In this document: positions 40,832-52,028 of the stretch, piece after piece
Layout: every line of letters starts with the position of its first letter
How positions within the stretch are numbered: position 1 is the first letter of the stretch
Assembly: GCA_944739405.2 (NCBI GenBank)
Contig: OX123192.2
Coordinates: 52,752,486-52,816,485 of the forward strand
Source of the DNA: Euclidia mi
Taxonomy: Eukaryota > Arthropoda > Insecta > Lepidoptera > Erebidae
Length of the DNA stretch: 64,000 nt
Direction: 5' to 3'
Program-made: the position numbers and the translations under genes
The notes under the pieces: model-generated
Told to the model about the DNA's origin: nothing
The model's database searches: none
Seen by the model: the letters and a program-made list of their open reading frames with translations, nothing else

Positions 40832-42310
40832 TTATTCAATCATCGCTTTTTCTCGCACCCTCATATTGAACATAATTAGTTTGAATGCTTTGTTTACAAA
40901 ACTTTTCAATGACATCCGTAACTTGACAGTGAGTGAAGTGACACTTAAAGATGCGTTCGGAAATTAGTAAATAATTTATTTTTTTTCCAATTACGTTTAG
41001 TTTTCCCCCATAAAATATTGTTCTGTTCTTTGTTTGTATGTGTCTGCTGGCAGGTGGTGCAGTGATGCTGCATTGCTTTATTAATAAGAGTGTGTGCACT
41101 TCTTTGTACACTTTTAAATTTATGCTATATTATTATTACATTTATATTTAAGTTTATATATTTTTGTTATTAATTTTATATATTTTTATTATTATTTTAT
41201 TAGTTTATGTTCTCGGATGTAGATGATGATTCATTTCATTCCGCTGATGATTCCGCAAATTCTTCAATCAACGACAGCTTTTGTTCTGCTACTGATTCGC
41301 TTGGTGACTTTGTCAAGCGAACATTTAATGAAACTACAAAGCACATGTTGAATGTTTGTCACATTAATGCGCAAAGTATTCCTAGCCATTACAATGACCT
41401 GTTTGATACGTTCAGTGACGCTAACGTTCATGCCATTCTGATTTCAGAGAGCTGGCTGAAACCTCATTTACCTTCTACTTACTACCCCCTCCCTGGATTC
41501 ATTCTTATACGCAATGATAGGTTGTATAGGAGAGGTGGTGGTGTAGCCATATATCTTCGTTCTACACTCTCGTACAAAATCCTTTTATCTTCAACGCCTA
41601 ATAATTTTGCTTCTTCTGAGTTTCTTTTCCTTGAGGTTTCAGACAGTGGGGCGAAAACCGTTCTAGGAGTTGTATATTGTCCCCCCTCCATTAATTACTT
41701 CTCCAGTCTCGAATAAATTCTGGAATCTTTAGGGTCGGAATATGCACACCATATTATCATGGGAGATTTCAACACTGACCTAGCCATCAATTCCTCTCGC
41801 TCGCAAAACCTCCTTAAATTAATCGAGTCTGCCGGTCTACACACTCTTTCTCTCGAACCCACTCACCACAATACTGAAGGTGTAGACACCTGGCTTGACT
41901 TGATTATCACCTCAGCCCCATCCTTGGTACATTCCCATGGCCAATATCTTGCTCCCAGCTTTTCCCATCACGACCTCATCTACCTATCCTATCACCTTAA
42001 ACCTCCTAAACCCCATCCTAAGGTTCTGCACATGCGTTGTTTTGGGCGTATGGATAACGACAAGCTGCAAGAAGATGCTGCTTTGCTTGATTGGTCTTCT
42101 CTTTTAGCAGTCAATACCGTAGACGAAAAAGTCTCAATTTTGAATGATACGCTACTACATCTTTATGATCAACATGCTCCTATCAGAAGAGTTAAACTGA
42201 AACGCCCTCCCGCACCCTGGCTTACCAGGGGCATTCAAATGGCCATGAGACGCCGTGATAGAGCTTTTCGGAAGTTCAAAAAGCAGCGGTCTGACGAGAA
42301 CTGGAGTCTT

Positions 42311-45300
42311 TACAAAACTGCAATCATCATATCAGCCAAACGACGTCCACTGCTGGACATAGGCCTCCCCCAAGGTTCTCCACACAGACCGGTCTTGAGC
42401 CGCCCGCACCCAACCTCCTCCCGCGATCTTGACAAGATCGTCGGTCCACCTTGCGGGGGGCCTACCTCTGCTGCGTCGTCCGGTACGTGGCCGCCACTCC
42501 AGAACCTTTCTGCCCCAACGGCCATCGGTTCTTCGAGCTATGTGCCCTGCCCACTGCCACTTCAGCTTGGCTATCCGGAGAGCTATGTCGGCGACTTTGG
42601 TTCTACTGCGGATCTCCTCATTTCTGATTCGATCTCGCAGGGAAACTCCAAGCATAGCTCTCTCCATCGCCCTCTGAGTGACCTTGAGCCTTCTGATAAG
42701 GCCCATAGTGAGCGACCACGTCTCTGATCCGTAAGTCATCACTGGCAACACACACTGGTCAAAGACTTTCGTCTTGAGACACTGCGGGATATCGGACGAG
42801 AAGATATGTCGTAGCTTCCCGAACGCTGCCCAACCGAGTTGGATTCGACGATTGACCTCCTTCTCGAAGTTGGACCTACCTAATTGGACTACTTGTCCCA
42901 GGTAGATATACTTGTCGACAATTTCGAGCGTAGAGTTCCCAACCTGAATAGGAGCAGGTACAACATGGACGTTCGACATGATTTTCGTCTTGTCCATGTT
43001 CATCTTAAGACCTACTTGTTGGGAGACTCTACAGAGGCCATCGAGCATTGTGCCTAGGTCTTCCATGGTCTTAGCCATGACTACGATATCGTCTGCGAAT
43101 CGAAGGTGAGTGATGTACTCGCCGTTTATGTTGATGCCGAGTCCATTCCAGTCCAGAAGCTTGAAAACATCCTCCAGCGCAGTGGTAAACAGTTTCGGGG
43201 ATATGACATCCCCCTGTCTCACCCCTCGCTGGAGTTGAATAGGTTTCGAACTCTGGTCCTGGAGGCGGACTGACATAGTGGCGTTTTCATACAAACACTT
43301 CAGCACTTCGATATATCGGTAGTCAATCCGGCACCGTTGGAGAGACTGTAGCACCGCCCAGGTTTCGATCGAATCGAAGGCTTTCTCATAGTCCACAAAC
43401 GCCAAGCACAGGGGCTGGTTATACTCCTCGGACTTCTGTATAACCTGCCGCAGCGTATGTATGTGGTCTATGGTACTATAGCCTTTACGGAAACCGGCTT
43501 GTTCGGGAGGCTGGAAGTCGTCTAGCTTGCTCTCGAGACGATTCGTGATGACCCTCGAAAACAGCTTGTAGACGTGGCTCAGAAGTGTGATGGGTCTGTA
43601 GTTCTTTAAGAGGGTTTTATCCCCTTTCTTAAAGAAAAGCACCACCACACCTCTGTGCCACGCCTGTGGCGTTTTACCCTCGAGAATGACGGAATTAAAT
43701 AGCTTCCGGAGGGCTTCTCTAGCGGGTGCACCGCCGGCCTTCAGAAGCTCACTCGTAATTCCGTCATCACCCGGCGCCTTGTTGTTTTTAAGCTGTTTTA
43801 GAGCCACACTAATCTCGTGCATGCTGACGTCCGGGATATCTTCGGTATAGTGTCGGGTCAATCCAGCTCTAGGGTCTGACGCTGGAGTGCTTGCGGGTTG
43901 TTGCGTTGTCGTGTATAGCTGTCCATAGAACCTTTCGATCTCCTCCAAGAGCTCAGGCTTGGACGATACGATTCTGCCATCCTCCGTCTTCAGCTTTGTC
44001 AGCTGACTCTGCCCAACAGACAGATCCCTTTGGAACACTTTGGATCCCTTATTCCGCTCGATCGCCTCACGAACACATTTTGTGTTGTATTGGCGGAGAT
44101 CACGAGTCAGAGACTTAGAGATCTGTCTGTTGAGGTGCCGATATTTCGGCATGTCGTCGGAGGATAGCAGAACCATCTTGCGCCTTTCCTCTAACAGCTC
44201 GAGGGTCGGATCCGAGATCTTTTTGGTTCTCTGGCTTTTCTGGGGCTTAAAAAATTTAGCCCCTGTTGTATGGACAGCATCCACGAACCCGTTACTGTAC
44301 ACGTCCACATCTACGCATTCACCCAGGCATTCGAAACGGTTCTTGAGTTCGAGCTGAAAGCTCTCGTGGTTTTGGATATGAACCGGTGCCGGTCGGAGCG
44401 TGGACTTTATCAACCTCGACCGTTCGAGGCTTGTACGGATATTCAATGTGCCTCTTACCATTCGGTGATCGCTCCCCACTTTAAGTGAATTGATCACGGA
44501 GACATCATTGAATATCTGCCTCTTCGTCGACATGATAAAGTCGATCTCATCTTTGGTTGCACCGTCTGGACTTACCCAGGTCCACTTGCGGCATTCTCGC
44601 TTCTTGAAGAAGGAATTCATCATATAGAGTCCTTCCTTCTCCATAAAGCTAGCCAGCAAGTGACCCCGGGAATTCCGATGCCCATAGCCAAATGGCCCCA
44701 CTCTCAGCTCATCACCGTCGCGTTTGCCCAGTTTCGCGTTAAAATCTCCCATGACCACGGTGTAATGGGTTTTGTAGCCATGTATAGCCCGAGATATGTC
44801 CTCGTACATGGCTTCCACCTCCTCATCGGGGTGCGACGAGGTCGGAGCGTATACCTGTATGACCTTCAGCGAATACCGCTTGGATATTCTGAGTATAAGG
44901 TACGCTACCCTGCTCGACACAGTCCCGATATTTACCATGTTGGTCACGAGAGATTTGTGGACGATGAACCCGACACCACCTTGGGACTGTTGGTCGCCCT
45001 CCCGGTAGAAGAGCAAGTTACCGGAATTGAGAACTATCGAGTCCTCCCCCTGTCTTCGGACTTCAGATAGGCCTATGATATCCCATCGCAACTTGCTCAA
45101 TTCTTCTTCCAGCTCGACAATCTTCTCGTCGGTCCGCAGTGTGCGCGTGTTCAATGTTGCCAGGGCCAATTGTCGTTGGTGGTGGTAGCCCGATCTCTTC
45201 CGGAGATTCTTCGCACCCCTTGCCCCGCCGTTACCATGGCCGCTACCATAACCAGGACTAGCGGGGCTGCCGGGGACTAGGGGCCGGTTTTTAATGGTGT

Positions 45301-45565
45301 GATTCATAATTGGGGGGGGATATGCCATAATCGCCACGCTTGGCAGGCGTATTGGCGATCGCAGTGGCGGAAGTTCTTAGTGCTGGACGCTGCTGCCCAT
45401 CTAGCATCTCGGGATTTCCTTCCGCCAGGTTCGGATGGTTTGACCGCCATCTTTCGGTTGACTGCTTGCGCTGGGGGAGATATTATGACGAGTATCTACT
45501 CGTCAGAGTAACTCCCCCAGTAGGCGGTGGGGTCGTCACGTCCCGACGCCTACTACAAAACTGCA
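42311..45565 (-). mobile_element. Full-length RTE LINE with 12-bp target-site duplication
   Basis: TACAAAACTGCA occurs at 42311-42322 and 45554-45565, flanking 42323-45553 (3,231 bp). On the minus strand the element opens with about 216 bp of 5' UTR (CGACCCCACCGCCTACTGGG, then an inverted CTCGTCATAATATCTCCCCC motif). It has one 1001-codon ORF and a very short 3' end, TGA followed by TATGATGAT. Target-site identity and the intact ORF suggest a recent insertion. Confidence 0.93.
42332..45337 (-). CDS. RTE-clade LINE polyprotein: AP endonuclease and reverse transcriptase
   Basis: A single 1001-residue ORF; the start could be residue 1 or the Met at residue 11. The AP endonuclease is at about residues 55-310: LATLNTRTL (Asn), LSEVRRQGED (Glu), VIQVYAPTS, VVMGDFNAKLG (Asp/Asn), VGSDHRMVRG (Asp-His). 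Reverse transcriptase is at about 505-770: NNKAPGDDGITSELLK, NYRPITLLSHVYKLFSRVI, AGFRKGYSTIDHI, FVDYEKAFDS, GVRQGDVISPKLF, LRFADDIVVMA with both Asp near residue 746. The C-terminus is LPVMTYGSETWSL, KWQWAGHIARRTD, then GRPPARWTDDL. All key residues are present; no stop or shift is seen. It lies antisense inside ORF2 of LINE copy B. Confidence 0.93.
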   Translation of the reverse strand: MAIMAYPPPIMNHTIKNRPLVPGSPASPGYGSGHGNGGARGAKNLRKRSGYHHQRQLALATLNTRTLRTDEKIVELEEELSKLRWDIIGLSEVRRQGEDSIVLNSGNLLFYREGDQQSQGGVGFIVHKSLVTNMVNIGTVSSRVAYLILRISKRYSLKVIQVYAPTSSHPDEEVEAMYEDISRAIHGYKTHYTVVMGDFNAKLGKRDGDELRVGPFGYGHRNSRGHLLASFMEKEGLYMMNSFFKKRECRKWTWVSPDGATKDEIDFIMSTKRQIFNDVSVINSLKVGSDHRMVRGTLNIRTSLERSRLIKSTLRPAPVHIQNHESFQLELKNRFECLGECVDVDVYSNGFVDAVHTTGAKFFKPQKSQRTKKISDPTLELLEERRKMVLLSSDDMPKYRHLNRQISKSLTRDLRQYNTKCVREAIERNKGSKVFQRDLSVGQSQLTKLKTEDGRIVSSKPELLEEIERFYGQLYTTTQQPASTPASDPRAGLTRHYTEDIPDVSMHEISVALKQLKNNKAPGDDGITSELLKAGGAPAREALRKLFNSVILEGKTPQAWHRGVVVLFFKKGDKTLLKNYRPITLLSHVYKLFSRVITNRLESKLDDFQPPEQAGFRKGYSTIDHIHTLRQVIQKSEEYNQPLCLAFVDYEKAFDSIETWAVLQSLQRCRIDYRYIEVLKCLYENATMSVRLQDQSSKPIQLQRGVRQGDVISPKLFTTALEDVFKLLDWNGLGININGEYITHLRFADDIVVMAKTMEDLGTMLDGLCRVSQQVGLKMNMDKTKIMSNVHVVPAPIQVGNSTLEIVDKYIYLGQVVQLGRSNFEKEVNRRIQLGWAAFGKLRHIFSSDIPQCLKTKVFDQCVLPVMTYGSETWSLTMGLIRRLKVTQRAMERAMLGVSLRDRIRNEEIRSRTKVADIALRIAKLKWQWAGHIARRTDGRWGRKVLEWRPRTGRRSRGRPPARWTDDLVKIAGGGWVRAAQDRSVWRTLGEAYVQQWTSFG

Positions 45566-47698
45566 AGGAATCGGTGTAATCAGATGATACGCAACGCTAA
45601 ACGCCGCCATATTTTCAACAATATTAATTCTTCTTCCTCCGCTAGTATCTGGAAGTTCCTTGGGACCCTGGGTATTGGCAAACAGCAATACACAACTCCT
45701 CAAATCACGATTGGTTTGGATGACTTAAACAACTATTTCACGTCTACTTCTCAACTGGATCATCAAACCAGGCGTCTTACTGTTGACTACATTGCTGGGC
45801 TTCGCCGTCCTAATATTGATGCTTTTAATTTTTCTCCAGTTGCATTGGGCGAGGTCAAGAAAATTATCCTATCCATTAAATCCAACGCTGTGGGGTTTGA
45901 TTCTATCAGCCGCCGCATGATCATCCCGATTCTCGACCATCTCATCCTCCCTATATCCCATATTGTAAACTTTTCTATTGACTGCGGCTCGTTCCCCTCC
46001 CTGTGGCGTAAAGCCTTTGTTATCCCACTACCTAAGATAACTAACCCTTCTCTTCCTAACCATTTCCGTCCAATCTCTATTCTGCCCTTCCTTTCGAAAG
46101 TGCTCGAAGTATGTGTACATAAACAGTTGTCTCAATTTGTGTTTCAAAACAACTTGCTTAGCCCATTGCAATCCGGGTTCAGGCCTGGCCATAGCACGAC
46201 TTCTGCTCTCCTTAGAGTGACTGGCGATGTTAAGGCAGGCATGGAGGACACTAAGGTCACTGTGCTGACTTTGGTCGACTTCTCGAACGCCTTCAATACC
46301 GTCAGTCACGATATCCTTCTATCGATCCTCTCCCATCTCATGATCTCGCCTAATGCACTGGAATGGTTCTCAAGTTATCTTCAGGAACGCCAACAGTCTG
46401 TTCGCAGTGATGTAACTACATCGAGATGGCGAAAAATTTGCTCTGGTGTTCCTCAGGGTGGCATTCTCTCTCCTTTACTATTCTCTATTTTTATAAACTT
46501 TTTAACTCCTAATCTTCGATGTTCGTATCATCTTTATGCTGACGACTTGCAGTTGTACTCCCAAGCGAGGGTGGACGATGTGACAGTTGCCATTGCAGAC
46601 ATAAATAGGGACCTTGAGTCAATGATGGACTGGTGTTATAAATTTGGCTTAGACGTTAATCCAGCGAAGTGTCAGGCCATTATAGTAGGCAGTCGCCGCT
46701 TAATGCATAGATTAGACGTCAAAACTCTACCTCCCGTAATGTTTAATGGCCTGGTCATTCCGTACAGTGCATCCGTAAAAGACCTAGGCCTGCACATCGA
46801 TTCCACTCTCGATTGGCAAGCGCAGGTGAGTAATGTTAGTCAGAGGGTCACCGGAACTCTTAGAGCACTATACCGTTTCAAGAATTTCTTGCCTTCCAGG
46901 ACCAAGACAATGCTTGTGCAGGCTTTAATATTTCCCATAATCGACTATGGTGATATGTGCTATTATGACCTGAATGCAGAACATCTCAATAAGTACGACC
47001 GACTTCTCAATAACTGCATTCGATTCATTTACAATCTTCCTAAGTATGACCACGTCTCTACTTATCGTTCCGAACTTAAATGGCTACCAATTCGTCAGCG
47101 CCGGTGTTTGCGTGCTCTTACTACTCTATTCTCTATTCTCAAGTCTCCTTCTCCTCCGACTTATCTCACCTCACACTTCCAATATCTATCTGATACTCAT
47201 GAGAGAGATCTTCGATCTTCTCATAATCTTCTTCTTTCTTGCCCCAGTCACACTACTGGGTTCGTTAACTCTTCTTTTGTTGTGCAGTCTATAATCTTAT
47301 GGAATACACTCCCTCCTGAAATCAGATTGTCCACAAACCGTTATACATTCAAAATGAAAGTTCGAGAGCTTCTTTTTGAGAGATTGAAGGAATCAGCACA
47401 TCACTCTCATCCAATATTATAAGTATTTATGTAAGTATATCGTATTTTTATGTATATGTAAGTATATTTATGTATAAATATGTATAAGTACGTATTTGTA
47501 GAACTATATATCTTGTATGTATTCTATCCCTATTATGTATGTAGGTATATTATTTTACATTAGTTACATCTTAATAGTAAAATGCACCTACCACTTTCAT
47601 CTCTTCACCACCTTAAGGTTGACAGGTAGAGAATGCCATATGGCATTATGTCCACCGATGTACACTTTGTTTGTGCATAAATGATTAAATAAATAAAT

Positions 47699-48423
47699 AA
47701 AAGTAACTAAGTAATAACCAAGTAATAACTACCTAAGTCGCGTACGCCGTTATATTTTAAGAAGTTTGTCTCATTCCGATGAATTACAAATAACTTAAGG
47801 ATTTTAGTTACGTTATAATAGACGTATTTATCATAAAATTATGTACGTAAACTCACTAAAAGATAATAGTTATTTATTACTATGAAATACGATGTCAAAT
47901 TAAATAAATTTGAGGGCGTAATCTCACTAAAGCGACTTAGTTATTTTTCGCTCTGTCCTTTTTTACAAAATGCTTTAACCAAAATCATTTAATGAAATTC
48001 TCTTCTGTAAGTAAGTGCAATTTGACTCGGAAATTTTGGAGTAAAAATAATTAAGTGCGCTTGAGTTTTATTTTTAGTTAAAAACAGTAAGTACAAAAAT
48101 CACTAACATATTTTAATTAGGCCTGGTACTTGCATTACATTATTGTGTTTTAATGATTACTGACATAAGCTAACTTTACTATTTAAATAAATAGAATTAT
48201 GGGGGTTAGATACAAAAATAAAGAAAAAAATTGTGATCAGCGTGGCATTATTATCTCATTTTACCTAAAAGTGTCACTTAGTTATTTTTCGCTCTACGGG
48301 GACGATATAGGCTACATATTATCACGCTATCACCTACGGGGAACGAGCAGTGAATCTTTGTTTCTTCAAGGCATTCTGTAACAACGTGTAACATAACGAC
48401 GCATATTTTAATGTTGTTATTAT
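47699..48423. other. Non-coding stretch after LINE copy B (repeated at 50241-50965)
   Basis: No gene. TTAGTTATTTTTCGCTCT occurs twice (about 47938 and 48275), and the second continues ACGGGGACGATAT, as at 37815-37855, so a dispersed repeat is present. Confidence 0.45.
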
Positions 48424-48859
48424 GCCGTGTGGTTGACGGCATAGACGGCCGTGTGGTTGACGGCATAGAATACAAGTTTCACCACCCCCATCTTCTCGTG
48501 GGTGTCGTAAGAGGCGACTAAGGGATAACACGAAGCAAATACCATCATTGCGTAGAGACGGAAAACTCGACATCAAACCCTATACGACTGCCTCGTTGGT
48601 CTCGCGGCATAAATGTGCGCGTGGGATCGATCGGGTCCTGGGTTCGATTCCTGGGTCGGGCAGTGTTATTGGGTTTTTCTGTCACGAAATTCTCAGTAGC
48701 AGCACGGAGTCTGGAGATGTGCCCGGTATGGCAATAGGCTCGCCCCTTATTACGTGGGACTAAGGTATATCTGGTGAAAAGTGGGTGTAGAAATACACCT
48801 CTGCCTACCTCTTAGGGGATAAAAGGCGTGACGATATGTATGTATGTATGTATGTATGT
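48424..48859 (+). mobile_element. Composite tRNA-derived SINE (unit 1)
   Basis: The head GCCGTGTGGTTGACGGCATA occurs twice in a row. It is followed by CACCCCCATCTTCTCGTGGG, TGTCGTAAGAGGCGACTAAG and then a second tRNA-like module (GCCTCGTTGGTCTCGCGGC ... CCTGGGTTCGATTCCTGGGT, a clear B box). The body is GGCAATAGGCTCGCC, TATTACGTGGGACT, CACCTCTGCCTACC, and it ends in (TATG)n. The two joined modules suggest a dimeric or nested SINE. Confidence 0.75.
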
Positions 48860-49029
48860 TATTATGTTAACCATGCTATAAGCTAGCTTCACATTATAAA
48901 AATCTCGCAATATAAGTAACTTAAGCCGATAAAACATAATTAAATGAATATAAGTAGTATCAAGACAATTTTAAAGCAGCGCCTATGATCTATGAGATTT
49001 TAAAAACATCAAGTCGAATTACATGTGTA

Positions 49030-49410
49030 AGCCTATCTTAAGAGGAAACATGACGGCCGTTTTCCATACAAACGTAGTCTCCTGTTTTCTCCCTGGATAA
49101 TGCCAGTAGAGCAATTATTTTTTTCCAAAATATGTATGGCCCCGATTAGCATGTCCCTATGTTTTCCTTTTTCTCATAAATTAAATATTAAAAAAGATAT
49201 GAACCTTCAAATACCTCAAAAATTGGCCAGATTTTCCGCTGTGTTCAAACATCCAAAAAACAAATTTGGCTAGATTATTTATAAAAAGGGAAACATAGGA
49301 CCACGGCCAAAGCCTTTCTTTAATGTAATATGAAAAAACTAGTCAAATCGATGAAGTTTTGGAGAAGGAATCAAGGGAATACGAAACGTTGATTTTGTGT
49401 ACATTTAATA
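49030..49410. repeat. MITE-like non-coding repeat (unit 1)
   Basis: Contains GACGGCCGTTTTCCATACAA, GTAGAGCAATTATTTTTTTC, CATGTCCCTATGTTTTCC and AACGTTGATTTTGTG. This sequence type is, from memory, a widespread non-autonomous repeat in Lepidoptera; its ends are not clearly delimited here. Confidence 0.45.
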
Positions 49411-49875
49411 GGTATTTTTGGTCCATGCTGCAGTTGTCTCTATCGCACTCTGCGGTAGGCTTGAGGTTGGGAGGCGTGGACGTATATTTCGGCGCCATGG
49501 CACCATCATCAGGACACCCCCAGAGGATCCACAAATGAAACCACACAATTAACTGAAAACTGCATTATATTTTGGGAAGAAACCTCACGATACCCAAGTC
49601 CGATCAAAAGTGTCATGGCCGCCCGCCGTCGCATTAGCTTACTCGGTATCAAAACATTATACATTTAATTGCAAGATTTATATTATCGTATGTATGAACT
49701 TTCAATTAATCTTTATAATTAAGAAACAATATAGAATTCCAGTTACTTTAGCTAAAGCGTCGAAATACGTCTTGATAAATTTAATTAGTTATAATATTAA
49801 TTACCAAAATGTGTTGGCGGGCGACTATTTAAAGACAATATAAACCAATACAGCGTCAAGAAATATATGTAAATA

Positions 49876-49942
49876 CAGAAATGTAACACAATTTATATAA
49901 TATTAATGTAATTAATATTATATAAATTGTGTTACATTTCTG
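49876..49942. repeat. Perfect 32-bp fold-back at the duplication junction
   Basis: The arms 49876-49907 and 49911-49942 are exact inverted copies (outer word CAGAAATGTAACACAATT) with a 3-base loop GTA. The right arm is 'extra' sequence that exists only at the join between the two duplication units. Confidence 0.95.
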
Positions 49943-50965
49943 TCACTCTCATCCAATATTATAAGTATTTATGTAAGTATATCGTATTTTTATGTATATG
50001 TAAGTATATTTATGTATAAATATGTATAAGTACGTATTTGTAGAACTATATATCTTGTATGTATTCTATCCCTATTATGTATGTAGGTATATTATTTTAC
50101 ATTAGTTACATCTTAATAGTAAAATGCACCTACCACTTTCATCTCTTCACCACCTTAAGGTTGACAGGTAGAGAATGCCATATGGCATTATGTCCACCGA
50201 TGTACACTTTGTTTGTGCATAAATGATTAAATAAATAAATAAAAGTAACTAAGTAATAACCAAGTAATAACTACCTAAGTCGCGTACGCCGTTATATTTT
50301 AAGAAGTTTGTCTCATTCCGATGAATTACAAATAACTTAAGGATTTTAGTTACGTTATAATAGACGTATTTATCATAAAATTATGTACGTAAACTCACTA
50401 AAAGATAATAGTTATTTATTACTATGAAATACGATGTCAAATTAAATAAATTTGAGGGCGTAATCTCACTAAAGCGACTTAGTTATTTTTCGCTCTGTCC
50501 TTTTTTACAAAATGCTTTAACCAAAATCATTTAATGAAATTCTCTTCTGTAAGTAAGTGCAATTTGACTCGGAAATTTTGGAGTAAAAATAATTAAGTGC
50601 GCTTGAGTTTTATTTTTAGTTAAAAACAGTAAGTACAAAAATCACTAACATATTTTAATTAGGCCTGGTACTTGCATTACATTATTGTGTTTTAATGATT
50701 ACTGACATAAGCTAACTTTACTATTTAAATAAATAGAATTATGGGGGTTAGATACAAAAATAAAGAAAAAAATTGTGATCAGCGTGGCATTATTATCTCA
50801 TTTTACCTAAAAGTGTCACTTAGTTATTTTTCGCTCTACGGGGACGATATAGGCTACATATTATCACGCTATCACCTACGGGGAACGAGCAGTGAATCTT
50901 TGTTTCTTCAAGGCATTCTGTAACAACGTGTAACATAACGACGCATATTTTAATGTTGTTATTAT

Positions 50966-51401
50966 GCCGTGTGGTTGACGGCATAGACGGCCGTGTGGTT
51001 GACGGCATAGAATACAAGTTTCACCACCCCCATCTTCTCGTGGGTGTCGTAAGAGGCGACTAAGGGATAACACGAAGCAAATACCATCATTGCGTAGAGA
51101 CGGAAAACTCGACATCAAACCCTATACGACTGCCTCGTTGGTCTCGCGGCATAAATGTGCGCGTGGGATCGATCGGGTCCTGGGTTCGATTCCTGGGTCG
51201 GGCAGTGTTATTGGGTTTTTCTGTCACGAAATTCTCAGTAGCAGCACGGAGTCTGGAGATGTGCCCGGTATGGCAATAGGCTCGCCCCTTATTACGTGGG
51301 ACTAAGGTATATCTGGTGAAAAGTGGGTGTAGAAATACACCTCTGCCTACCTCTTAGGGGATAAAAGGCGTGACGATATGTATGTATGTATGTATGTATG
51401 T
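50966..51401 (+). mobile_element. Composite tRNA-derived SINE (unit 2 copy)
   Basis: The same SINE carried by the tandem duplication rather than a separate insertion, since its position inside the unit is the same. Confidence 0.75.
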
Positions 51402-51571
51402 TATTATGTTAACCATGCTATAAGCTAGCTTCACATTATAAAAATCTCGCAATATAAGTAACTTAAGCCGATAAAACATAATTAAATGAATATAAGTAGT
51501 ATCAAGACAATTTTAAAGCAGCGCCTATGATCTATGAGATTTTAAAAACATCAAGTCGAATTACATGTGTA

Positions 51572-51952
51572 AGCCTATCTTAAGAGGAAACATGACGGCC
51601 GTTTTCCATACAAACGTAGTCTCCTGTTTTCTCCCTGGATAATGCCAGTAGAGCAATTATTTTTTTCCAAAATATGTATGGCCCCGATTAGCATGTCCCT
51701 ATGTTTTCCTTTTTCTCATAAATTAAATATTAAAAAAGATATGAACCTTCAAATACCTCAAAAATTGGCCAGATTTTCCGCTGTGTTCAAACATCCAAAA
51801 AACAAATTTGGCTAGATTATTTATAAAAAGGGAAACATAGGACCACGGCCAAAGCCTTTCTTTAATGTAATATGAAAAAACTAGTCAAATCGATGAAGTT
51901 TTGGAGAAGGAATCAAGGGAATACGAAACGTTGATTTTGTGTACATTTAATA
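51572..51952. repeat. MITE-like non-coding repeat (unit 2 copy)
   Basis: Exact counterpart of 49030-49410 inside duplication unit 2. Confidence 0.45.
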
Positions 51953-52028
51953 GGTATTTTTGGTCCATGCTGCAGTTGTCTCTATCGCACTCTGCGGTAG
52001 GCTTGAGGTTGGGAGGCGTGGACGTATA

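Larger units (their letters stand above)
41207..47422 (+). pseudogene. LINE ORF2 of copy B, broken by a stop and an RTE insertion
   Basis: The endonuclease part is 41207-42310 (VCHINAQSIPSHYND, ISESWLKP, GGGVAIYL, IMGDFNTD, FSHHDLIYLS). A single in-frame TAA at 41714-41716 lies where copy A reads LVLESLGSEY. At 42322 the RTE LINE interrupts the conserved YKTARNRCNQMIR segment; the frame resumes at 45554 in the same phase. The second half (to 47422) has RT with LVDFSNAFNTVSHDIL, GVPQGGILSPLLF and YHLYADDLQLY, then LKWLPIRQRRCLR. Both catalytic Asp are kept. Dead as a unit because of the two lesions. Confidence 0.9.
39990..47698 (+). mobile_element. K-family LINE copy B, interrupted by a full-length RTE LINE
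   Basis: 5' leader (CCACCTGCCAG), ORF1, short inter-ORF spacer, ORF2 and 3' tail (CACCTTAAGGTTGAC, GGCATTATGTCC, AAATAAATAAATAAA) are all collinear with copy A. Without the 3.2-kb RTE insertion it is about 4.5 kb and may represent the complete family length. It carries one nonsense codon in addition to the insertion. Confidence 0.88.
47401..49907 (+). repeat. Tandem duplication, unit 1 (2,507 bp)
   Basis: Begins inside the last codons of LINE copy B ORF2 and runs through its 3' UTR, a SINE and a MITE-like stretch into a partial LTR-like repeat (49487-49907). Every compared stretch and every open frame recurs exactly 2,542 bp later with no difference that I could find. Confidence 0.93.

Noticed and set aside
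43891..45579. Plus-strand ORFs over the RTE LINE
   Set aside because: Antisense shadows of the intact 1001-codon ORF and of its 5' UTR.
48630..48665. Possible tRNA gene (clear B box GGTTCGATTCC)
   Set aside because: No acceptor-stem pairing or anticodon arm can be formed and the body continues as a SINE; the same applies to 5395-5438 (minus).
48199..49843. Small ORFs that recur identically at 50741-52385
   Set aside because: The conservation comes from the recent duplication, not selection; they lie in SINE, MITE and terminal-repeat sequence.
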